From assembly GCF_014202995.1 (NCBI RefSeq), contig NZ_JACHIA010000008.1, positions 124,001-188,000 on the forward strand: a DNA stretch of 64,000 bases, in the 5' to 3' direction. Below are positions 55,786 to 64,000 of this stretch, in pieces. The notes under the pieces are model-generated. The model saw only the letters and a program-made list of their open reading frames with translations, made no database searches and had not been told where the DNA came from. The stretch's first letter is position 1, and the number at the start of each line of letters is the position of its first letter. Both the position numbers and the translations under genes were made by a program. This DNA is from Longimicrobium terrae (GTDB lineage Bacteria; Gemmatimonadota; Gemmatimonadetes; Longimicrobiales; Longimicrobiaceae).

Positions 55786-58242
55786 ATGCTTTCATCGGAT
55801 GCCAGGACACCGTCGCAGAAGCTGGGCGAGCGCATTCCCGTGCTCCCCATCCGCAGCACCGTCGTCTTTCCATCGGGCGCCACCGCGCTGCAGATCGGCT
55901 ACGCGCCCAACGTGGAGGCGCTGAACGCCCATCCCGGGCGCGAACTGATCGTCGCCATCGTATCCACCCTGGACGAATCGCAGGACATTCCACCGCGCAC
56001 GCTGGAAAAGGTGGCCACCGCCGTTCGCGTGCTGGAACGGCTGAACCTTCCCGGCGGGACCATTCAGACCACGCTGGCCGGCCTCCGCCGCATTCACCTG
56101 GAGGACGTGCGCTTCGAGGACGGCTACTACACGGCCCGCGCCCGCCCCGTGGAAGAGGTGGCGCTGGAGCCGGAGCAGGCCGAGCCCGTGGTGGAGCGCA
56201 TCCTCACGGCCGTTACTGGCTTGGCCTCGTACGTGGACCGCATTCCGGACGAGGTTCCGCGCATTCTGCGGATGAACCTGAGTGATCCCGGCCGTTTCGC
56301 CGACCTCGCCGCCACGCTGTGCAACCTCAAGCTGCCGGACCGCGACGCGGTGCTGGGCGAGCTGAACGTGGCAGCGCGGCTGGCGCTGGTGCAGGCGGCG
56401 CTGGAGTCCGCGTGGGAGAGGGCGCGCGAGGTGGAGGCCGCCGTGCAGCCGGCCGAGCCCGCCGCCGCCGGAGCGGAGGCGCCGCGCTCGGCCCCGGCAA
56501 AAACGGCGGAGCTGCGCCGGCGGATCACCGCGCTGCAGGCGGAGCTGGGCGAGGTGGACCCGCTGGAGCGCGAGGCGGACGAAATGCTGCGCAAGCTGGA
56601 GATGGCGCGCCTTCCCGCCCGCGTGGCCGCCGTCGCGCGGCGCGAGGCAGAGCGCCTGCGCAGCTCCAGCACCAGCGTGCAGGAGGCTTCGGAGCTGCGC
56701 ACCTACCTGGAGGCGCTGATCTCCATCCCCTGGAACAAGCGCGCGGGAGATGGAAAGATCCAGCTGGCCGCGGTGGAAACGGCGTTCCACGAAGAGCACC
56801 TGGGGATGGATGAAAGCAAGCAGCGGCTGCTGGAGGTGCTTGCCGTCGCGGAGCTGCGGGGCGACCTGCGCGGACCCGTGCCCTGCATCGTGGGCCCGCC
56901 CGGTGTCGGCAAGCGTACCCTGGCGACCGCCATCGCCCGAGGGCTGGGACGGCCGCTGATCCGCCTGGAGCTGGGCGGGCGCGGCGAGGGGCAGCTGTTC
57001 GGCACGCGGCGCACGCGCGCCGGGGCGCAGATGGGCAAGCTGATGCAGGCCATCGCCGACTGCGGCGTCAAGAATCCCGTCTTCCTCCTCGAGGAACTGG
57101 ACGAGGCGGGGCTGGGCAACGTGGAGGGCGATCCGGTGGAAGCGCTGGAAGAAGCGCTGGATCCCGAGAACCGCGAAGAGTTCACGGACCGCTACCTGGA
57201 CGTGCCGTTCGACCTGTCGGAGGTGTTCTTTATCGGTTCCGCGGGCGACTTCTACCGCATTCCGCGGGACCTGCGCGACCTGTTCATCGAAATCCGCATC
57301 GCCGGCTACACGCCGGAGGAAAAGATCGTCATCGGCCGCGACTGGCTGTTTCCCCGCATCCTCAAGGACCACGGGCTGTCGCTGGAAGAGGTGACGATTT
57401 CGGACGAGACGCTGCTCTTTCTGACCCGCGGCTACGCGCGCGACGCCGGCGTGGGCAACCTGCGGCGGTCGCTGGCGGCGGTGATGCGCTTCATCGCGCG
57501 GCAGAAGGCGGAGGGGCGCGCGACGGAATGGGCGATCACGCGCGAGATGATCGAGGAGGTGCTGGGCTATCCGCGCTGGGCCGCCACGATGGCGGAAAGC
57601 AAGCCGGAGGTGGGCGTGGTCACCGGGCTGGCGTGGACGGCGTCCGGCGGCGAGCTGATGTTCATCGAAGCGCTCAAGATGCCGGGAAGCGGGAGGCTGG
57701 TGATTACCGGCCTGCTGGGCGACGTGATGCGCGAATCGGTGAACGCGGCGTACAGCTACGTGCGCAGCCGCGCGGAGGAGCTGGGCATTCCGCGCGAAAC
57801 GTTCGGGGAGTATGACATCCACGTGCACTTTCCCGTGGGCGCCACCCCCAAGGACGGCCCCAGCGCCGGCGCCGCGGTCACGCTGGCCATCGCCTCCTCC
57901 CTGTCCGACCGCCCCGTGCGGCACGACCTGGCGCTGACGGGAGAGGTGACGCTGCGGGGCAAGATCCTGGAGATCGGCGGCGTCAAGGAAAAGGTGCTGG
58001 CCGCGTACCGCGCGGGGATCACCAACATCATCCTCCCCACCGGCAACCAGCGCGACGTGCGCGAGGTGCCGGCGGATGTACGCGAGCGGATGCAGTTCTT
58101 TTCCGTGGAGCGCATGGACCAGGTGTTCAGCCTGGCGCTGCTGGGCGACGCGCCGGGCGTGGCGCCGCTCCCCCTGCACGCGGAGGGCGCCCACCCGCTG
58201 CACCCGCCCGAGCGCCAGGCCGCAGGCGAAGCCGACCGCTGA
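55786..58242 (+). CDS. Lon-family protease with altered ATPase motifs
   Basis: 818 residues with the full Lon plan: N-terminal substrate domain, coiled linker, AAA+ module and protease domain. The Ser-Lys dyad is intact (KDGPSAGAA, Ser near 693; GGVKEKVLAAYRAG, Lys near 735). The ATPase is not canonical: Walker A reads GPPGVGKR (R where Thr/Ser is expected, near 377), Walker B reads LLEELDEAG rather than LLDEIDK, and sensor-1 reads IGSAGDF. It is probably a specialised or ATP-hydrolysis-impaired Lon paralogue, not the only Lon of the cell. It is followed by an intrinsic terminator. Confidence 0.9.
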   Translation: MLSSDARTPSQKLGERIPVLPIRSTVVFPSGATALQIGYAPNVEALNAHPGRELIVAIVSTLDESQDIPPRTLEKVATAVRVLERLNLPGGTIQTTLAGLRRIHLEDVRFEDGYYTARARPVEEVALEPEQAEPVVERILTAVTGLASYVDRIPDEVPRILRMNLSDPGRFADLAATLCNLKLPDRDAVLGELNVAARLALVQAALESAWERAREVEAAVQPAEPAAAGAEAPRSAPAKTAELRRRITALQAELGEVDPLEREADEMLRKLEMARLPARVAAVARREAERLRSSSTSVQEASELRTYLEALISIPWNKRAGDGKIQLAAVETAFHEEHLGMDESKQRLLEVLAVAELRGDLRGPVPCIVGPPGVGKRTLATAIARGLGRPLIRLELGGRGEGQLFGTRRTRAGAQMGKLMQAIADCGVKNPVFLLEELDEAGLGNVEGDPVEALEEALDPENREEFTDRYLDVPFDLSEVFFIGSAGDFYRIPRDLRDLFIEIRIAGYTPEEKIVIGRDWLFPRILKDHGLSLEEVTISDETLLFLTRGYARDAGVGNLRRSLAAVMRFIARQKAEGRATEWAITREMIEEVLGYPRWAATMAESKPEVGVVTGLAWTASGGELMFIEALKMPGSGRLVITGLLGDVMRESVNAAYSYVRSRAEELGIPRETFGEYDIHVHFPVGATPKDGPSAGAAVTLAIASSLSDRPVRHDLALTGEVTLRGKILEIGGVKEKVLAAYRAGITNIILPTGNQRDVREVPADVRERMQFFSVERMDQVFSLALLGDAPGVAPLPLHAEGAHPLHPPERQAAGEADR

Positions 58243-58267
58243 CCGGCGGCGCGGGGGGATGAAACGA

Positions 58268-58308
58268 GAGGGGGCGGCCCGCGCGGGCCGTCCCCTCTTC
58301 TTCGTTTC
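58268..58308 (+). terminator. Intrinsic terminator of the DUF1499-lon operon
   Basis: A GC-rich stem with arms near 58268-58281 and 58283-58296 (one mismatch) followed by TTCTTCGTTT, 26 bp after the Lon stop. The rest of 58243-58538 shows nothing identifiable. Confidence 0.8.
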
Positions 58309-58538
58309 CGGAACCGGCCCGTGACCGTTTCCCGCTGATCGAACCACGACAATGCGCATCATGGCTCGCGCGCGTGCACGAGGGCACGTACCGCTGTGAA
58401 AAGCCAACCCGCAGGCCGACTGTATCAGCACGTAGGTGGTGGATGGCGACTGGCGCCATCCACCTCTGCCAAGGGCAGCCGGGTGAACGGGAGAGACGGC
58501 GCCGCGGCGCCGCCCCTCCCCTGTTGGTCCGGTGTGGC

Positions 58539-58727
58539 TCAGGTGCCGGAGCCGAGGGTGCCGCCGCCGGTGTCCCTGGTGGTGTCAGCGGGAGGCGGGT
58601 TGTCGACGACCACGCTGTCGCGCGCCACGGGGGCGTCGGCGCGCACGCCGGTGTCGGTGGGAGCCTGGCTGCACGCGCCGGCGGCGAACAGCACGAGGAG
58701 GGCGGCGAGGGAGGTTCTGCGGATCAT
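58539..58727 (-). CDS. Small lipoprotein
   Basis: 62 residues. The start MIRRTSLAALLVLFAAGACSQ is a lipoprotein signal peptide with lipobox AAGAC, so the mature protein would start at Cys19. The rest is a short hydrophilic Thr/Asp/Gly-rich chain with no known domain. The ATG at 58727 is chosen because upstream in-frame sequence is not signal-like. Its divergent neighbour is the SARP-like regulator; the 300 bp between them contain GTATAC and other short palindromes that could be regulatory. Confidence 0.65.
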   Translation of the reverse strand: MIRRTSLAALLVLFAAGACSQAPTDTGVRADAPVARDSVVVDNPPPADTTRDTGGGTLGSGT

Positions 58728-59027
58728 GATGATACTGCTCCTGATGGGGTGCGCGCCGCCGCCCCCGGAACCGGGGCGGCTGACGATCCCCACGATGCAC
58801 AGCCATCCGCACAGTTCCCGCTCTATTTCGGCATTCCTGACGCACGCGCGCCGCACGGAGCCGCACGACACCCGCACGGCTTCAGCACACGGCGCCAACG
58901 GAGTGTAAATCCCGTATACATCAGCGGGAACAAAGCTTACAAAGAACGGACATGGACGGATTTAGCATTGCGCCGGGTAGTACATAATGGGATTATTTGC
59001 GTATCCGTGATCAGGATCCCCCATCCA

Positions 59028-60824
59028 ATGATGCAGGTGTTTCTCCATACTTTCGGACATCCCGTGCTGTACGGCGCGGGCGGCATCATCGTCACGGGGC
59101 TCCGCCGCAAGGACATGGCGCTGCTGGTCTTTCTGAGTGTGGAAGGGGTGGCGACCCACGCGCGCACCCGCCTGGCGGCCCTGCTGTGGGGCGAAAACCG
59201 GGAGGAGCGGGCGCGGCATTCGCTTACCCAGGCACTCGGGCGGCTGGGGCGCGTGCTGTCGCCGGGGGTGCTGTCGATGGACCGCGAGAACGTGCGGTGG
59301 GCCGGCGGCCTGCCGTGCGACGCACACGCGCTGCTCGCCGCCGCGGCCGCCAACTCGGACGACGCAGAACCGGCGGTGGCGTACACCGCGCACTTTCTGG
59401 AGGGCTTCGATCCCGGCGTGGGCGCGGAGGACTTCAACGAGTGGGCGGACCGCCGCCGGGCGGACCTGCGCAACGCCGCGCTCCGCGTGCTGGAGCGGGC
59501 GGGCGCACAGGCCGAGGCCGCCGGCGAGTGGGAGCGCGCGTTGCGGCTGGGCGAGCGCGCCGTCGCCATCGACCCCGTGTGGGAGCGCGGGCACCGGCGC
59601 ATTCTGCGCGCCCTGGCCGCGGGCGGAGAAAGAAACCGCGGACTGCGGCATTACCAGCAGCTGGAGGCGTGGCTCGAGGCGGAGTTCGGCGGACAGCCGG
59701 ATCCCGACACGCGCGCGCTCGCCGCGCACCTGCGCGCGCTGGAGCCGGGCGGCGGAACCGCTCCCCTTCCCGTCCCCCCTGCGCAGCCGCCGGCCATGCC
59801 CGTGTCCGTGTCGATCAACGTCGCCCCGAATGCGGCAGTCGTGGCGGAGGCGGCTGCCGATTCCGCCCCGGCGGAGCCGAAGCCGGAGGCGGTTTCGCCG
59901 CTGGCCAGCGCCCACGCAGCACCACCGGTGGCGGATACGGGATCGATGCCCGCGCCCGAAGCGGAGATCAGCCGGACGGAGGACGTCCGAGCCGCGCCGC
60001 CGGCCGTCCCCGACCGGGGCGAATCCGAGGCGCCGTCCGCATCGCCATCGGACGGAGAGCGGACGGCGGATGAGGGATCCAGCGCGCGGGACGATCCGCC
60101 CCGCACGGGGCGGTGGACCGCGTGGCGAAAGTGGCTGCGCGCGGGCGTGTTCATCGTCCTCAAGCTGCTGCTGATCGCCGCGCTCGTGGCGGTGCTGCTG
60201 CAGCGGGCGGCCTCGCGGGCGCGGGAACCGCGGCCCGGCGAGCGGCTTCTGCACCAGGGCCGCTCGTACATCGTTCTCGATCGCACCTTGCTCGGGTATC
60301 CCGATCCGCCGATCGCGCGGGTGTGCAGCGGCGGACCGGGGAGCGTGGGGCGGAGGGTGGCGATTCTGCCTCGTCCGGCCCGCGGCGGTCCCCTGCCCCG
60401 CCTGGGGGATGAACGCAGAACGGGGCCGGCGCATTCCGCGCCGGCCCCGTTCCGTCATCCCCATCCGCTACTCGGGCGTGTCCTCGCCCTCGTCCGGTTC
60501 CCACGCCTGCTCCTCCGCGCGGCGGCGGCGGACGCGGTCCGCCAGGCCGATCGCCGCGGCGATCCCCAGGACGATCGCGGCCCCCAGCGCCAGCGGTTCG
60601 CGCTCGGTGACCATCCCGATCAGCAGCAGAATGGCGCCCACGAAGAACAGGCCCACCTTCCACTCCAGAAACGGGTCCGGCTCCGTGCGCCGCGACCGGT
60701 CCATCAGCCGCGCTCCAGGAACCGCGCGACCCCGGCCTTCATGTCGTCCGTCATCCGCGCGACCACGTTCACGTCCACCCCGGCGCGAAGGGCGGCCTCG
60801 AAGCCCATCCCGTCGCTGTGGTAG
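59028..60824 (+). CDS. SARP-like (BTAD-domain) regulator with transmembrane segment; 3' end uncertain
   Basis: It starts at an ATG pair (MMQVFLHTFGHPVLYGAGG). The N-terminal winged-helix-like region is followed by a bacterial transcriptional activation domain (ERALRLGERAVAIDPVWERGHR, LRHYQQLEAWLEAEFG), a long Pro/Ala/Glu-rich linker and one membrane helix (AGVFIVLKLLLIAALVAVLL) near residues 376-395. The reading frame then stays open across a hairpin at 60419-60451 and over two well-supported opposite-strand genes to 60824, and the tail loses protein-like character. I infer an indel near 60,300-60,400; a one-base shift would end the protein at 60412. The membrane segment suggests an envelope-tethered regulator. 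Confidence 0.65.
   Translation: MMQVFLHTFGHPVLYGAGGIIVTGLRRKDMALLVFLSVEGVATHARTRLAALLWGENREERARHSLTQALGRLGRVLSPGVLSMDRENVRWAGGLPCDAHALLAAAAANSDDAEPAVAYTAHFLEGFDPGVGAEDFNEWADRRRADLRNAALRVLERAGAQAEAAGEWERALRLGERAVAIDPVWERGHRRILRALAAGGERNRGLRHYQQLEAWLEAEFGGQPDPDTRALAAHLRALEPGGGTAPLPVPPAQPPAMPVSVSINVAPNAAVVAEAAADSAPAEPKPEAVSPLASAHAAPPVADTGSMPAPEAEISRTEDVRAAPPAVPDRGESEAPSASPSDGERTADEGSSARDDPPRTGRWTAWRKWLRAGVFIVLKLLLIAALVAVLLQRAASRAREPRPGERLLHQGRSYIVLDRTLLGYPDPPIARVCSGGPGSVGRRVAILPRPARGGPLPRLGDERRTGPAHSAPAPFRHPHPLLGRVLALVRFPRLLLRAAAADAVRQADRRGDPQDDRGPQRQRFALGDHPDQQQNGAHEEQAHLPLQKRVRLRAPRPVHQPRSRNRATPAFMSSVIRATTFTSTPARRAASKPIPSLW
60419..60451. terminator. Bidirectional terminator-like hairpin
   Basis: A perfect 14-bp stem with a 5-base loop between the SARP-like gene and the convergent small membrane-protein gene. 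U-tracts are weak on both sides. Its position argues that the regulator's coding part should end before it. Confidence 0.6.
60468..60704 (-). CDS. Small two-helix membrane protein
   Basis: 78 residues with two hydrophobic helices (VGLFFVGAILLLIGMV and ALGAAIVLGIAAAIGLA), an Arg-rich turn and an acidic tail. I recognise no family. Its ATG overlaps the stop of the enoyl-CoA hydratase gene by one base (TGATG), which supports it as real. Confidence 0.75.
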   Translation of the reverse strand: MDRSRRTEPDPFLEWKVGLFFVGAILLLIGMVTEREPLALGAAIVLGIAAAIGLADRVRRRRAEEQAWEPDEGEDTPE

Positions 60825-61474
60825 AGCAGCCGCTTGGAAAGCTGCACGGCGGATGCGCTGCGGCCGGCCAGGTCCTTGAGCAGCGCGTCCCGCTCCGCGT
60901 CAAAGTCCGCTTCCGGCCACACATGGTTGATCAGCCCGATCCGCTCGGCCTCCCCCGCGCCGATCGGCTGGCCGCGGACGATCAGCTCGAACGCGCGCTT
61001 TTCCGACACGTTGCGCCGCAGGATGGCCATCACCATCGCGGGGACGAAGCCGATGCGCACCTCCGGATAGCCGAACTGCGCCGGCTCCGCCGCCACGACC
61101 AGGTCGCACGCCGTCGCCAGTCCGCATCCGCCGGCCAGCGCGCGCCCGCGAACGCAGGCGACCACCGGCGTGCGCATGCGCCGCGGAAGGAGAAAGAGCT
61201 CGGCAAGCTCTTCCACATCCTCCACGTTCTCCATCACCGACGCCCCGGCGATGCGGCGCAGCGCGGACAGGTCCGCACCGGAGCAGAAATCCGTTCCCGC
61301 GCCTTCGAGGCTCACCACGCGCACCTCCGGGTCCGCGTCCGCGGCGCGGAGGGCGGCCTTGAGATCGGCGATCAGCTCGGCGTTGAGCGCGTTGCGCTTG
61401 TCCGGCCGGTTCAGCGTGATGCGGCAGACCCCGTCCGCCGTGTGGACGAGAACCGTCGACGCCGTCTCGCTCAC
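60704..61474 (-). CDS. Enoyl-CoA hydratase/isomerase family protein
   Basis: 256 residues of the crotonase fold: LNRPDKRNALNAEL at the N-terminus, oxyanion-hole segments GTDFCSGADLSAL and RGRALAGGCGLATACDLV, and PEVRIGFVPAMV in the later half. It hydrates or isomerises enoyl-CoA thioesters; sequence alone does not fix the substrate. It overlaps the upstream small gene's stop by four bases. The AtuA-like partner suggests branched acyl-CoA breakdown of the leucine/terpene kind. Confidence 0.9.
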   Translation of the reverse strand: MSETASTVLVHTADGVCRITLNRPDKRNALNAELIADLKAALRAADADPEVRVVSLEGAGTDFCSGADLSALRRIAGASVMENVEDVEELAELFLLPRRMRTPVVACVRGRALAGGCGLATACDLVVAAEPAQFGYPEVRIGFVPAMVMAILRRNVSEKRAFELIVRGQPIGAGEAERIGLINHVWPEADFDAERDALLKDLAGRSASAVQLSKRLLYHSDGMGFEAALRAGVDVNVVARMTDDMKAGVARFLERG

Positions 61475-61821
61475 GCGGCGGGCTGCGCCAGGCGCGCCAC
61501 CTCGTCGGAGACGTCCACTTCCATCCGCAGAATGGCGGTGGAGTACACCTTTCCCTGCGCGTCCGTCTTGAGGGAGACGGTTCCGCCGCCGCCCAGCGCG
61601 TTGTGCAGCAGGAAGTTGAGCGCTTCCAGGTTGGGCAGCTCAAAGCGTTCCACGCCGCCATGCACCATTCCCTGGAAGTGGGCCTTCACCCGCTCGGTGG
61701 TAAGCTGTTCCACGAGCACGGGATAGAACTCCGGGCGCAGGGCGATGACGCCGACGTTGGCGGTGTCGCCCTTGTCGCCGGAGCGGGCGTGGGCCAGGTG
61801 CTGCAGTTGAATTCGGGGCAT
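61471..61821 (-). CDS. AtuA C-terminal-domain-like small protein
   Basis: 116 residues. LAHARSGDKGDTANVGVIAL near the N-terminus and GGVERFELPNLEALNFLLHNALGGGG match the C-terminal domain of AtuA-type proteins of acyclic terpene utilisation, here as a stand-alone protein without the large AtuA domain. It overlaps the enoyl-CoA hydratase gene by 4 bp (ATGA), so both belong to one small acyl-CoA operon. Confidence 0.8.
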   Translation of the reverse strand: MPRIQLQHLAHARSGDKGDTANVGVIALRPEFYPVLVEQLTTERVKAHFQGMVHGGVERFELPNLEALNFLLHNALGGGGTVSLKTDAQGKVYSTAILRMEVDVSDEVARLAQPAA

Positions 61822-61836
61822 GGTGCCGGTTCTGCG

Positions 61837-62010
61837 TCAGTCCGTGGGAGTCTTGGCGCGGGAAAAGAGCGTGATCACCAGCATGGCGATGGCGACCAGA
61901 CCTACGAATCCCGCGAAGTAGAGCTGTCCGAAGAAGGCGAATACGATGGTGACCAGCACCGCGGCGATGATGAGGATCACCTTGAGTGCGGCCGCGCCTC
62001 GATTGTCCAT
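61837..62010 (-). CDS. Small membrane protein, two predicted helices
   Basis: 57 residues: hydrophobic stretches VILIIAAVLVTIVFAFF and VGLVAIAMLVITLF, short charged ends, no known motif. It starts at the ATG at 62010, 15 bp before the AtuA-like gene, and may be the first gene of that operon. Confidence 0.6.
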   Translation of the reverse strand: MDNRGAAALKVILIIAAVLVTIVFAFFGQLYFAGFVGLVAIAMLVITLFSRAKTPTD

Positions 62011-62262
62011 TTCCGCTCGCTCCGTCCGTGGTGGAAGTGACGTGATCGCGGCCGGGTTGGCAAGAGGCAGACCCTCGGGGGATACAGGGACGAGTGCGTG
62101 AGTGCTGTGTGCGTGAGTGCGGAAGTGCGAAAAAGCCGTGCTCAGTGCCAAGTGCCAAGTGTCAGCCAGCGGTCGGTCCGGGGCGGCTTAACGGCGGCAA
62201 CAACGGCGCGAAGCTCCGCCTGCGCGGACCGTGACCGCGGCTTCGTCCCGCTCTCGCAGGCA

Positions 62263-62340
62263 GTTGAAGCCCCGAACGCGGACGCGTCAGCGGCCGCGTG
62301 TCGGGGCTTCCTGCTTCTGGAGCGGCGGATTCATTCGCTC
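62263..62340. repeat. Dispersed 78-bp repeat, family 2, copy 2 (inverted)
   Basis: Reverse-complement counterpart of 53689-53766, with the same ends and the GCCCCGA/TCGGGGC stem. The 62011-62550 stretch is otherwise gene-free repeat DNA. Confidence 0.8.
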
Positions 62341-62393
62341 AGACACCATGCGTGGCGCCGATCTCCGCCCCATGCACCGTACGTCCGCCCGCC

Positions 62394-62459
62394 CCAACCC
62401 TCCCCCAGTCCGTTTTGGGGGAGGGTGGGCCGGTAATGCCGGCCCGGGTGGGGGCCGCC
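62394..62459. repeat. Dispersed 66-bp hairpin repeat, family 1, copy 3 (inverted)
   Basis: Reverse-complement copy of the elements at 51911 and 53565, with changes mainly in the loops (GTCCGTTTT; TAAT). It lies 92 bp past the IMP dehydrogenase stop and could terminate it. Confidence 0.85.
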
Positions 62460-62550
62460 GTGGAGTCCGCCCCGAGCACCGGGTACTGAGCACTGAGCAC
62501 TTTCTTTTTCGCACTCACGCACTAACGCACCCCGCACTCACGCACTTCCC

Positions 62551-64000
<1,450 letters not shown>

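Overview
The window is very GC-rich, with long intergenic repeats, dispersed GC-rich hairpin elements and a large share of secondary-metabolism genes. Gene content and repeat style suggest a soil Gemmatimonadota of the Longimicrobium type. This is an inference from memory of such genomes, not a search result. There are no rRNA or tRNA genes and no CRISPR array that I can see.

Positions 1-29 kb are non-ribosomal peptide / polyketide assembly-line genes. A giant minus-strand gene (12187 down to and beyond position 1) reads C-A-T-C-A-T-KS-AT-T-aminotransferase-C, so it should insert a beta-amino acid unit in the manner of mycosubtilin/iturin synthases. Divergent to it are a plus-strand C-A-T protein and an odd FkbM-AT-T protein without a ketosynthase. 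A second large minus-strand NRPS (19216-28992) has three C-A-T modules. Hand-read adenylation codes suggest Leu, a Val-like and an Ala-like residue; three codes are unassigned. No thioesterase or exporter lies inside the window.

Positions 30.0-48.1 kb hold the most unusual part. A plus-strand set has two tiny proteins (69 and 85 aa) that share an identical FVAVNAPFDP motif, a ferritin-like diiron protein, a nucleotidyltransferase with a possible PqqD-like tail, a methyltransferase and an aminotransferase. It converges on a run of twelve minus-strand genes: PhyH dioxygenase, a second and degenerate ferritin-like protein, a ketopantoate-reductase-like enzyme, two HPr-kinase-like ATPases, phosphoenolpyruvate mutase with the intact EDKX5NS signature, an aminoethylphosphonate-type transaminase, a PntC-like nucleotidyltransferase, asparagine synthetase, a cupin and a split transketolase. 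I read this as a phosphonate pathway combined with a possible RiPP or peptide-scaffold system. I do not recognise it as a described combination. Stop/start overlaps (GTGA, TAATG, ATGA) tie many of these genes together.

Positions 48.7-64 kb look chromosomal: a LeuA-like synthase with an ArsC/Spx-like protein, an IS4-like element with a frameshifted transposase, an M20 peptidase, a nucleotide-sugar pyrophosphorylase, DUF1499 plus a divergent Lon protease, a SARP-like regulator, enoyl-CoA hydratase with an AtuA-like small protein, and a truncated IMP dehydrogenase. The spaces between them are filled by 7-8 bp tandem repeats and at least two families of dispersed hairpin repeats.
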